NCBI GenBank assembly: GCA_018296165.2
Contig: JACKQL020000029.1
Location: 186,001-250,000 of the forward strand
Direction: 5' to 3'
From: Termitomyces sp. T153
Taxonomy: Eukaryota; Basidiomycota; Agaricomycetes; Agaricales; Lyophyllaceae
Length of the DNA: 64,000 nucleotides
Shown: piece after piece, positions 11,282 through 21,849 of the stretch
How positions within the stretch are numbered: position 1 is the stretch's first letter
Layout of the letters: each line of letters begins with the position of its first letter
Program-made: the position numbers and the translations under genes
Notes under the pieces: model-generated
Databases searched by the model: none
Seen by the model: the letters and a program-made list of their open reading frames with translations, nothing else
Told to the model about the DNA's origin: nothing

Positions 11282-12420
11282 TTATGATAGAGATAATGCT
11301 TCCAGTGCCTCAGCTACCTCCTTCTCTGCATCCTTGCCATCCTCATTATCTTCCTCATCACTATCATTGCTCTCTCTCTTACTTGATGCCACTGGCAACT
11401 TGTCAACATGCATAGGAGTTTCATGATTTTGCAAGAGGAGGGACTCATCAAGAGGAGAGCCAGGTACAATCAAGCCAGTGGAGAGAGGATTTTTTGCAAG
11501 TTTCTCGAAACATCAATGGTGGACTTCATAGAATTGTGTTTGTTCCTCACAATAGCATTGAACCTGGAAGGCTGGAGCTTTGTTGGTACTCCAGAGGACT
11601 TCTTCCTTTGATGACAAGAAAGCTTCTTCATCCTGCATGTGAGTTATTACATATTTGATCTCAATGTTGAGCCGCTGAATTTCTTCATGCACATGCTCCA
11701 TTTTGAAATAGCAATACATAGCCAGTCTGGCTGCTGGCTGTGCCCAAGGCTGCTCTCATACATCTTGGTGGCAGTCTTGTAGTAGGTTGAAGTTGGCAAG
11801 AAAGGCATATTCAACAACTTCATGCCAAGCTAGCACAGGTTGTGGAGGTGAGAGTAGGGCAGCAGCAGTATTGTATTGATCAAGAGCAGTCCTGATAGCT
11901 TGGGACTGAGCCTTTAGGGCATTCCCTATGTGCTTCCAAAGTTTGTATCCTAAACAATTAGACTTAGTTGATTAGAGTGAAAAATATAGCAGAGTGCACC
12001 AGTTTGTGACATATTCATCTTGGTAAGTTCAAACATACATGATACAACAAGTCTTTTGAGTTCATCAAGGCATCTTTGATATCACTGTTGTCCAGTCACA
12101 ACTGCTGCTGCCTTCCATTCATTGCATGCAGGAGTCCACTGCTCTGTAATTCCTAGCTGCACTTCAAGTTCTTGAACAGCACTCAGTGTGTTGTCCATCT
12201 CCTGTATGTGCTGTACCTGGGTATCAGGTTTGTACTGTCATTTTGCACCTGGAGGCTTGGGTGTAGTGGTAGTGGCATGCAGATTATACGAGTGCTATGT
12301 ACTCTTGAGCTTGGCTAATTTTTCACTGGAGAATAATAGTCAGTCTTTTGTAAGCTGAGGCAGAAAGTTCAATGAATACCCTGCAGCATAGAAATTCACT
12401 AGCCAACAGAAGCTGCAGAA
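11282..12420 (-). mobile_element. KDZ (Kyakuja-Dileera-Zisupton) transposase, decayed C-terminal part
   Basis: Minus-strand translation gives blocks matching the C-terminal region of KDZ/CxC2-associated transposases: a LEVQLGITEQWTP block, LKRLVVSCMFELTKMNMSQT, GYKLWKHIGNALKAQSQAIR and SPPQPVLAWHEVVEYAFL. Then come PWAQPAARLAM, EEIQRLNIEI and an acidic tail ending ALEALSLS. A family-typical intron (about 12001-11952) separates the MSQT and GYKL blocks. Stops interrupt the frame, for example at about 11740 (V-stop-EQPW) and 11514 (HH-stop-CF). Each is explained by C-to-T or G-to-A change in a CpG of an arginine codon. The catalytic N-terminal part is not recognisable; the stretch up to about 14.9 kb is presumably its more decayed remainder. 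Not functional. Confidence 0.8.
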
Positions 12421-14932
12421 CTCTGTTGATTCATGCAAATCATAAAAGCTCTGTTCAGGTAAGCAGGTATTAGAAGGAGGAGAGAATTACAGATTATGTT
12501 ATGTATATAATGCACAAATAGACAATAAATGGAGAGCACTTGATTAAGGAAGGTGCATGACTCATACTTAGAAGCTGCAGAGGCAGGAAGTATTGTGCTA
12601 GACAAGATCTGCAAGGAACACACAAGACTAAGTCAAAGCCACACAAAAGGGGTTCATTTACTGATGCACAAGTTCTGCATACAAGCCAAAGAAAATTGAA
12701 CCAGGGCTAGGGTATTGGAGTACAAGGAGCTTGTTGGAAAATGATTGAATTGCTTAATACTATTGTTTACTGAGTTGGTATGGGTTTGGGCATTGGCAAG
12801 GTACAAGTATTATACAGACCAAGAGCAGATGTGCCATAAGGGTGATAGATACACTCCTGAAGAAATCTTCAAGATTGTGGCAGTATTGGTGTGGGTTACA
12901 TGCAGGCAATGTGTAGACAATGGTCAATGAGTTGTACACCAGCCTCCAGCTCATGGATGTCAAAAAAGATGATGGCATGAACATTCGTTGACTCCCATAA
13001 CTGCATTTGTTATAAGCTGATAATCAGAAGATCACTGAGTGGGCAGAGCAGAAGAAAGAGGAATTAGGATCACCCCTGTGTTGTTTTTCAAGTCATGGTT
13101 GCCTTAGAGGAGCATGATCAAACATGGTGAAGGAAAACTGGTGCCCCACTCTCTGCAAACCTGGAGGGGGTGGACTTCCCTGACTCTTGTATATTGATAG
13201 CTTAGTTACCTCAGACATGCTGTATGCTGTAGCGCTATACACCCAGCAAACAATAATTGGTTGTGACTTTGATAGAGTGCATTTAGCATTCTAAGACTCA
13301 AGGTTAAAGTCTGACTGTTTTAGCAGAGATGTACATACATAGAAAGGCAAAGCAAAAATCAGTTAATTTGAATCTGTCAAGACAGAATAAAGAACCCACA
13401 CACAAGTCACTGTGCCTCTCAAAGCTGGTCTAAGGCTAATGATCAGGGCTGCCAGGTCTTTACAGATCCTGACATAAAATGCAATGATTTGGAAACAACA
13501 TAATGGACTGCATTGTCATCAAAGCATTCAATTGACTGTATATCCCATCATGAGAGATGTTCAGCAGGAATGTTTGCATTGTTTTGGAAGGAATCAATTT
13601 TAGTGCCTAAAAAGGAAGGATGTTCTGGTGTGTTTGTGTCAAACAATGCTGACATGGTTGTCCCAAGACCACTTGACAGAAGTTTCAAATGTTTTGAAGG
13701 CCTGTACTTTTTTTTATTCTATTTATGTGCCTAAGGTGCTTAGCACCTAATTTGCATGGTACATCAGACAGATAAGTACAACTACAAGAGCTGCTGAATA
13801 CCACATCCCCCTGTGTATGTGGAGAATAAATGGGCCAGTGCTTCTAAGCACTGTTTTAGACTGCACTCCCTTGTTAGAACCTGAGAGGGATGGGCACTGG
13901 AATGCAGAACACTGGCAGTCAGTATGACAAAAGCCTGAGGCCTGTACTTAGGCTGGCTACACATCATGTTCTGCCTTTCAACTAAATGATTCCCTGTCAC
14001 ATAGGTTACTATTGTCCTCCAGGACCAGGTTTGTTTTAAAAAATTGGCAGCAATTTCCAAGGTGTGTTGGGGTCCTGGAACTCTGTGACATCAAAATCCA
14101 TCATTACTCATCTGCAATTTCCCTCTAATTGCATATCCACATACTCAGAGCAATATGAGAGAAAACAAACAGAGCTTATGTTTTTCTTGTTAACTGCCAT
14201 ATCCTTGCTTCTAGTTTATGTCCAGAATGATAACCTTGCAAGATAGTAAAAGTCTTGCAGATACTTCCAGGGTTCTTTTTCTAAATGAATCAGAAATTTA
14301 TGATGCAGCTTACTCAAGAAGATATTTGTTCAGAACATTGTTTAACATTAGAGCATATTTACAATCAGCCCCACCAGCCAGATCAACAAAAATTTGAGTA
14401 CTCCACAATCAAAATTTGGTTTGTCCTAACATAGAAAGCATGACACAGAACTCCCTGTGATGAAAGGTAATCTGGTCAAGTCTGATAACCATCTTAATAA
14501 TGGCAAGTCATAGCCAATTGCTGCAATTTCTTGTTGCTGCTGTGCCTCTAATCTCACAAGTGCTTTCTCCACCACCTATGCTTGATGTGGCCACCATTGG
14601 TGGTCTCTCTCATTTGCTGTATGGAAACAATAGTCTGGACCAGGTTGTTATATAGTCAAGTATACCAGTATATGATATCATATAAAAAGATCAAAGGGAA
14701 CTAAAAAAGAAGTCAATACAAATGGAAAGTAATAAGTAAAAGCAACTTGTGAGTTTAGAGATCCCACAATTGCTGTCACAGCTCCATATCAGGATGTCAA
14801 ATTGTCAAAAACAAGCCAACTAAAATTTGGACTCTGTGGAGCCAAAATTTGAAGCTCTGTGCAAATATGCTCTATTCATAGCATATCAAGATCAGCTCTT
14901 CTGGCATATCCACTGACTTTGGTCATGAGCTA
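12421..14932. mobile_element. Highly decayed repeat DNA, probably the upstream part of the KDZ element
   Basis: About 2.5 kb of CpG-poor sequence between the recognisable KDZ C-terminus and the right repeat copy. Only short frames remain, and none matches a family clearly. Its position upstream on the transposase strand makes the missing catalytic half the most likely origin. Confidence 0.4.
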
Positions 14933-15450
14933 CACCTAGTTGTCCCACCTAACCCCTCTAATAAGAGGGGAAGGAAGGGGGCACCTACATGTCTAATAGA
15001 GTGGATATTGTTGGTTGTCTATGATATAGGTAATTCCTGAATAAATACTAGTAACTTTTAGAAAAAAGTACTATTCTATTTTCTGGGAGAAGCCAGTGGC
15101 ATTGTCATAGACATTGACAGGCCATCTGTCAACATCATTTGGTGCTGTCAGTGGCACTGTCAATGCACCTCTCAATGCTGCCTGTTTTCTGCTCATTATT
15201 GCCCATGATGAGCTCAAATATACCTCAAAAAATACTAAAAAAATGAGAGAAAATAAGAGAAGGTATCTCACATCATCAAACTGGCTTCTTCAGGTCCCTA
15301 ATCTGGTCTGTTCCAGGCTTTTCCCATCATCAACATGACATTTGATGGACCCTGCCACCTTGGCACTGTGATTGTTGATGCTAGAACCTTTGTGCTCATC
15401 ATTGCCCATGATGAGCACAATATATTCTTCAAAATCAAACAAAAATTAGC
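14933..15450. repeat. Right copy of the duplicated repeat, CpG-decayed
   Basis: Direct-orientation partner of 10801-11250. Many CpGs of the left copy are TpG or CpA here (CACCTACACG against CACCTACATG; ACGTTGACAGG against ACATTGACAGG). It also carries about 35 extra bases after CACCTACATGTCTA and a short extra segment before GATGAGCTC. These length differences show that the copies have diverged by indels as well as by transitions. Confidence 0.8.
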
Positions 15451-15589
15451 AAAATTTTTATAGACTAAAGTTTGTCCAAATTTGACTGTTCTTGCAAGAT
15501 GAATCAATGGCTATATAAAAGTAGAAATGTCCAAAAAATTGTGCACATTAGCAAGGCTTTGATCATACAATAAACCACAACCTGCAACT

Positions 15590-16075
15590 TCATTCATTGT
15601 CATCATTGTCAGTGTTGACAAACTCATTGCTCTTTGGCACTGAAGGGAGTTTGCTTGCAGTGTTGTGCTTTTTTGCCTTTCCACTAGACTTTTGTGCTTG
15701 TTTCTTTAGCAGCTCTTTCTCTCCCTTGCTATCCTCACCACAACTGCCCTCAGCCTGCTGGCAAGGCTCTTTCTCCAGAGCCTTTGACTTCCTGGGCCCA
15801 TGTGGCATTCTAGTGTCTGACCTCCTCTTCCTCTTCTTGACTGTAGTCTCACTACTGGTAATCTTTCCTTCCCTTGCCTTTGCACAGGCCTCCTTTTCTT
15901 GCTGTGTCAACTTAATCCATACACACTCACCTGAAATGAGTATATCTTGCAGCATATGGGCATCTTTTATGACAATGATCTTGGCAGGACTGTGGAATTG
16001 GAGCCCTTTAGGCCAACCTCTGAGGGCAACACTGTATTGTTTGACTACCTTGGTGTCATACTTTTCATAGCACAT
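15590..16075 (-). CDS. Repeat-associated ORF of unknown function (GWP-motif protein)
   Basis: A 161-codon open frame survives in the decayed island. Its first part (VKQYSVALRGWPKGLQFHSP followed by LISGECVWIKLTQQEKEA) resembles a domain seen in many multi-copy agaricomycete proteins associated with transposons. The second half is Lys/Arg/Ser-rich, ends in an acidic tail (NTDNDDNE) and looks disordered. Preceding minus-strand sequence (about 16400-16270, GWIELQGLLGFLNKFIDV) probably belongs to the same former gene but is followed by stops. It is best read as a remnant of a transposon-carried gene. Confidence 0.5.
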   Translation of the reverse strand: MCYEKYDTKVVKQYSVALRGWPKGLQFHSPAKIIVIKDAHMLQDILISGECVWIKLTQQEKEACAKAREGKITSSETTVKKRKRRSDTRMPHGPRKSKALEKEPCQQAEGSCGEDSKGEKELLKKQAQKSSGKAKKHNTASKLPSVPKSNEFVNTDNDDNE

Positions 16076-16420
16076 AGTAGTGTTGCTGTGCCCAACAATC
16101 TTTTCTACAGACTAACATTCAGCTGCTGCAATATAGCAAAGAAGTCAAGCACTCATGCAGACCACCAGTGATCATATTGATGCATTCAGATTGCATGGAG
16201 GCCATTGTATCAATACTTTTAGCTAGTGCTAGACAGTAAGTATTCAAAACATCCAGCTCAGTAAGACTCACTTCTATCTTTTGCACATGCCCATAACTCA
16301 AATTTTCTCAGCAGAACTGCTGGTGTCACATCAATAAATTTGTTCAGAAAGCCCAGCAAGCCTTGCAACTCAATCCAACCAGGCTATTGTGTATGTGACC
16401 TCTTGTAAAAAATGCAAAGG

Positions 16421-17441
16421 CCATTGTCCCACAGCATTCATGTAGATTCCCCATCTAGTAGATTGTGAATAATGTGTTAATGTGTCCCTATGCCACCTAG
16501 CTGCTATGCAGGAAACCAAAAGAAAGACCTCTAGCAACTAGATAGGATAACTGGCAATAGGAAGTTAATAGGGGGCAAGTCAGTAACTATTCCAAAAAGC
16601 AAGAGCTAATAGGTGTGAAGTGAACAATGAGTGAAAAGTGTCACTAGTGCTAGCCTGACTTGCTAGATGGTAACAAAAGGTTGCTAGATAGATGGGAGAG
16701 AAAGGAACAAAGGCAAAAGGGTTGCTAGGAAAGGAAGAACTAAGCAATATAAAGAGGAGCTGGGGACAAGGAAAGAATGGAGTTAAAGTAGAACAGGGGA
16801 TGAATGCAAACTAGTTGCTAGCTATAGTTGCTAGCATTGCTAAGTCAAAATAACACTTAAGGGTACCTGCAGTCAGCACCCACACTAAGTCAAAGTCAAG
16901 GTTGTCAAGACAATTGCTAAGTTGTTAGTGATGATGAGAGAAAGAGCAATAAGAGATCTGAAGCTGGTAAGCTGATAAGTAATGAGGGGAAACAGTACTC
17001 TGTTCACTGTTCTTTGGTCTCTATGTACAGGCAGTATTTATACTGTTCATAAGTATAGTATAAGAAAGGCAATATTAGTTGCCACCAGCAATGGTGTCTG
17101 CCAATGTGTTTATGATACATACTGGATGTCAGTCTGGTAACCAAGTATACATATGCAATGCCAATATAATGTGTAAAAATTGTCAATCACAAGCAAAGAG
17201 CATTTCCAATGTCAATACCTGAAGTGTAGATGCCATCCAAGTATGTTTGTAAGCCTAACAAAAAAATGATAAGTAAGAAATCACATGGCTTTCAATATAT
17301 CCCTTTTCAGAGAGGAGGCTATATTATCACTAGATGATGTTGCTAGCAATTGTCACTATGAAAGGTCTCAGCCTTAGCATTCTAGATCTAAATTCCAGAC
17401 TCCATATGATGTGGCTTGTGATCCATAAATTGTGTGGTTGC
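16421..17441. repeat. CpG-poor non-coding repeat with recurring GTTGCTAG motif
   Basis: No reading frame of interest. The 8-mer GTTGCTAG recurs near 16679, 16721, 16814, 16826 and 17339, with variants such as CTAGCAACTAG near 16531. The density suggests a non-coding portion of a mobile element, possibly an LTR, but the ends could not be defined. Confidence 0.35.
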
Positions 17442-18251
17442 TGTCAGGTTCCACTGACCATGGAGGCTCAGCTACACTGGGCAAGTCTTTACTAGGTGGA
17501 CACAATGTCCTGCACTTATAACCTAGCACTCTGGGGATGGTGTGGATGTCAGGTAATTGTGAGGGGAAGCTTGGGGGAGCTGTCTGAGCAAGTCCAGAGT
17601 GGTCTGGGAAAGTCTAAGACCAAGTATATTAAATGTCAGGCTTGGGCAGGTGTCAGATACAAGTCTGTAAGCAAGTGTATGGGCTGCAGGGTAAGCAGAG
17701 GCTTCACAAGTGATGAGAGCAGAGCCAGAGTTTTATGAGGGATTAATCAAGGGTGATGAGTTCCAGGGCTGAGTGTAGGGTGAGGTCTAGAGTTGTTATA
17801 AGAATGTTTGAAGGTTTGTGGTGTGTGTGTGGAGTTTGTAATGATGTCAGAGATGAAAGGAACTTAGGAATGGTAGCAAAACAGAGATGGATGAGATGAG
17901 ACAAAGTCAAGATGAGATGGAACTGAGAAAGAGATAGATTTGAGACTCAAAATAGAAACAGAGACAAGACTGTAAAATGTAACAGAAAGGAACATGAAAC
18001 ACAAGTAACCAAGTAAAGTAATATCAAAACTAAGGTAACAGATGTTACTCTATGTTTTTATATACTAGCTACTGGATCTCCAGGAGTTGGGGGCACAATG
18101 GCAGGGCTCATTAGAGCCATGTGAGGTTGCCAGGTGTCAGCTCTGATTGGAGAGTGGGCTGTGGTGACATCCTGATGGGAATGCAGTCCATTCCATAATC
18201 ATTGAGGAACTCTGGAGTGGTCATGTGGGTTGTAGGAGTGGTTCAGTGACA
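17442..18251 (+). mobile_element. LTR A of a Ty3/gypsy-like element (about 810 bp)
   Basis: Begins TGTCAGGTTC and ends GTGACA, a short inverted terminus (TGTCA..TGACA) of the TG..CA kind usual for LTRs. The whole segment matches the reverse complement of 21038-21843, for example in CAATGTCCTGCACTTATAAC near the start and CAGGTGTCAG with GGAGTTGTCAT-like sequence near the end. Gag-like coding sequence follows on the plus strand, so this copy sits as a 5' LTR. The TATACTAGC region near 18060 may hold its promoter. Confidence 0.65.
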
Positions 18252-18699
18252 TACACCTGTGCTAGGGGAGCTGTTGGAGAGGCTCAGGGGCCTCATAGGC
18301 AAGAGGGGGAATTGAGGAGGCCCACAGAGGATGTGCCAGGGTTTGCAAAGAGGTCATTGGGGTTTGCCAAGGAAGCATTGGAGTTAGCTGGGATAGGTGC
18401 CATGAGTTGGCAAAGGTTGGAGTGAGTTGGGGAAAGTATTGGGGAAGCTCCAGGGGGTGGGAGTGTTTTAGGGGAAGGTCCAGGGGTCCAGGAGCAGGTT
18501 GTGACATCACCCCCCCTTCAGCATCAAGACCCTCAAGGTGTGGAGCATGGTTTGGGGATTGGTGGAGTCGTAGAAATTGAAGTACAAGCACTATTGATCA
18601 AACTGCAGTAGCAGTGGTGGTGTGGGGAACAAAGTCAAAGCACAGCTGCTATTTGTCAGGGGGTTCTCTCAATCAATTAGAAAGGATCAGACATACCCC

Positions 18700-20400
18700 A
18701 TTGCTACCAATAGTTCCCTATGTCTTCCTACTCTGAGTTGTCAGCAGCTATAGAGTCTTTAGCAGCAATGTCATTGTCTCCAACCCCTCTACTATCAGAC
18801 AATAACTGTGTCAAGGTCTAGGCGGAGTATGAGAGTCAATGGGGCAAGTTCAACCAACACCATGAAAAGCAAAAGGTCAACCAGATGTATCAGAGTTGTA
18901 AGTACAAAAGCTCCCTACTCATTGCTGTGTTTACCTTATAAACAGAGTTGTCCACAGCCATGGTGAGTTTGTTGGGGAGCCTCTTTGAGGTCCAAGCATC
19001 TGCTCATCCAGTTCTGGCACTCCTGGCCCATGCATCAAGGCCCAGTCTGGGGCTAGGCATGGTGCAAGTTGTCCCTCAGGACCAAAGAGTAACCCAGTCA
19101 AAGGTAACCCTGGAGCAGTTTGCCAAGGCCTTGGGATGAGTGTGGGGTCCTCCCACATTGGAATGGTGCCAGGCCAAAGCCCTGGTAAGCTGTGTGCCCT
19201 CCCTTTCTTTTTTTGCTAACAATTGAGTCCATGTTCCCCCTATGCTCAGCATGGGGAATGATGTGAGTTTAAAGCACCTGTGGTGGGATCCCACTGCAAG
19301 TCCTCAGTTTGCCTTCCATGCTGCTTGAGGCACAAATGTTGTTCTATCTTGTGGGAGTAGTGGACGTGTGGCCATGGAGCAGGATTGGGAGGCAGCCTGG
19401 ATAAGGAGTCAGATGGGGGAGGGGTGGAAGAGCAGGACATTGGAAGGTGGGGCCCCAGTGGAGAAAGTTGGGTCACTGTGAGGAGGTTGTAGGGAGAAAG
19501 TGCCCTCCTCATAGGACAAGCAGAAGCAGAAGGCATCTCTGCTCCTCAAGGTGGGGCCCAGCAAGAGGCTGTAAGGTGAGGTGCCAATGGCAGGGCCTCT
19601 GGGGTCACAGGTCTACTCCTCCAGCTCAGGAGTGCCAATGGGGTGGTCCATAGGGGTGTTGGGGTCAATCTTCAAGACTCTTCTTTGTTGACAGGTGGAG
19701 GGGCTGCAGAGGCTACTGGCAACCCATGAGGAGGAGGCTTGGAAGGTGGGAGAAGAGCAGGACACAATGCAGAGGGAACAGGACTCAGCACAGAGAGACA
19801 TGGATGTGGTGTGGCAGGAGCAGGAGATGGCAATGCAGGTGGCCACCAAGTGGTTACTAAAGGTACAGAGGTTGCAGGAACAGTTAGCCCAGGAGCAGGT
19901 GCAAGCAGGGCAGGAGGCAGAGGGGAGGCAGGGTGCTCCAGAGGTCAGAGTGCCCCCTGTGGTGCTAGAGGCAGTGTGGAGGTGAGAGTAGCGGCTCACC
20001 AATGAGGCAGCCTTGGGGCAAAGGGGGGTTGCATGAGTTTCCTCTTTCTCTTACTCTGATCTTACTGACATGACCTTGTAGACTGAATCCACAAGCACAG
20101 AATCCTTCTTGACAGGACAACTGCAGCCTTTGTGTCAATCCAGTATGAGTTGGCATGAATGCCTAGAGATCACTCCACAGAGTTGGAGCAGAGTGTGGAG
20201 TAGATGGGGAGGCTGTTGGCAGGACACCACATGATGGAACCTGAGTTATGGTGGGAGTTGGTGACTAACATAGAGGAGCCCCTTCTGGGCTATCCAGAGA
20301 TGCTTGCTATGGTCATAGCTTGGATGGAGGTGGAACTGGTGGGAGAAGTAGCAGGGGTGGTGCAGGAGGGGGGGAGGGAGTAGGAGGAACTTTGGACTTT
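18700..20400 (+). mobile_element. Decayed gag-like / coiled-coil ORF of the retroelement
   Basis: Plus-strand frames read through with several stops. ELSAAIESLAAMSLSP occurs at about 18730-18775, and HPVLALLAHASRPSLG follows near 18990. At 19695-19985 there is a 96-codon Gln/Glu/Ala-rich stretch (VWQEQEMAMQVATKWLLK, VQRLQEQLAQEQVQAG) typical of a coiled coil. A final acidic segment (LLAGHHMMEPELWWELVTN) lies near 20210-20270. The pattern resembles gag-like proteins of agaricomycete retroelements. Stops and frame changes show it is dead. The gag assignment is inference from position and composition. Confidence 0.45.
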
Positions 20401-20591
20401 TTGTGCTCTATGTTGGCCTCCTTTCTCTTGTGAATTTATATAATATTATAGTTTGTACATATGGATTTCTTGGACTTTTAGTCTGGTGATTAAATGTTTC
20501 AGAATTCAGTGAGGAGATAGCAATAAAACATGTAGGAGGTCACTCATAGGAGTTGAATCTCTAATAAATCCAGAGGTGGGGGTTACACTCA

Positions 20592-21036
20592 CTACTGCCA
20601 TTTGTGTTGACTAGTCTCAGGAGTCCCAGAGCTTGGTAGAGTGCTGTTGGTGAAAGTCTCAGAGTTTGGCAAGGGCTCCAGAGAGGTTTTTGTGGGGTTT
20701 CCAAGTGTTGTCCTTGGGTCTATAGCCCTTTCAACAGACCAGGTAATGGGGTCAACCACAGACCAAGTGGGAGTCAAGGATTTGGTTGACTTTGTAGTGA
20801 TATTCATCTTTGACTTTGATAGAGGGCAGTTGACTGGAGCACTGTCTGAGGAAAGGGTCTGGAGCATGTTTTTCAAGGAGGCAGATGTGGAAGATGGAGT
20901 GGAGACCCTTCAGGCTTGGAGGTAGGTCAAGTTTGTAGGCATGTGTCAAGACCTTCTGGAGGATTTTGAAGGGGTCAAGCTGCTTGTGATCAAGCTTCCA
21001 GACCAGAGTGCTAGACACTGTTCCTAACTCTGGCAC
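20592..21036 (-). mobile_element. Ty3/gypsy pol fragment: integrase C-terminus and chromodomain
   Basis: Minus-strand frame begins next to LTR B with KLDHKQLDPFKILQKV and THAYKLDLPPSLKGLHSIFH, then LLEKHAPDP. This is the hallmark C-terminal integrase block of chromodomain-bearing Ty3/gypsy elements. It continues YHYKVNQILDS and, after a stop (LVCG-stop), PHYLV-stop-WKGY..DNTWKPHKNL, the chromodomain signature. The remaining protease, reverse transcriptase and integrase core are absent. Chromodomains direct integration to heterochromatin in this family. Confidence 0.8.
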
Positions 21037-21037
21037 A

Positions 21038-21843
21038 TGTCACCAACTCATCTCCCTGGTTTGCCCAACCAGCCCTAGAACATTATGACAACTCCAGAAC
21101 AGCCTGCATCCCCAACTGATCCCATCAGAATATTGCTGCAGCTCACCCCCTGATCACAACTGACACCTGTCAACTCCACATGACTCTGTAGAGCCCTGCC
21201 ACCACACCCGCTGTCCCCTGGAGCTCTCCAGTAGTCAATATATAAGTCATAGAGTAGCACCTTGTACTCTAGTCTTGATATTGCATTAACTGGTTACTTG
21301 TGTCTTGTGTTTCTTTTGTTTCCATCTTTATTTTTTAGTCTCAAATCTATTTCCTTTCCTCAGTTCCATCTTGTCTTGTCTCTGTCTCACCTTGACTGTC
21401 TCTATTTCCTTTGTTTTCCTAAGTCCCTTTCATCTCTGACATCATTACAAACTCTGCACACATGCTATGACCTTCAAACATTCTTATGACAACTCTGGGA
21501 CCTCACTCCCCATTCAGCCCTGGCACCCATCAGTCTTGAATGATCCCCCATCAAACTCCAGCTCTGCTCCCATCACTTGCAAAGCCTCTGCACACACCAC
21601 ATTCTATTTATGTGCCCATGAACTTGTTCCTGCTGCCTGCCCAAGCACAACATTAATATACTTGGTCTTAGACTTTCCCAGACCACTCTGGACTTGCTCA
21701 GACTGCTTCCCTTGGCTTCTCCTTGCAAGTCCCTATTGTTTGTGCCACCTCTGGAATGCTAGGTTATAAGTGCAGGACATTGCATCCACCTAGTAAGGAC
21801 TTGCCAGTGTAGCTGAGCCCTTGTAGTCAGCAGAACCTGACAG
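21038..21843 (-). mobile_element. LTR B, inverted partner of LTR A (about 806 bp)
   Basis: On the minus strand it begins TGTCAGGTTC at 21843 and ends GGTGACA at 21038, matching LTR A along its length but in opposite orientation. The pol fragment starts directly beyond its 3' end on the same strand, which implies a large internal deletion in that element. No obvious 5-bp target duplication flanks either copy. Confidence 0.65.
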
Positions 21844-21849
21844 TCTTGG

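Noticed and set aside
10801..15450. The two repeat copies as LTRs of one retrotransposon
   Set aside because: The interior encodes KDZ transposase (a DNA transposon), the copies do not show TG..CA ends, and they differ greatly in CpG decay, so they are unlikely to be a same-age LTR pair.
15597..16070. 157-codon plus-strand frame, Ser/Leu/Phe-rich
   Set aside because: It is the antisense of the 15590-16075 minus ORF; the minus translation has domain-like sequence and a charged tail, the plus one does not.
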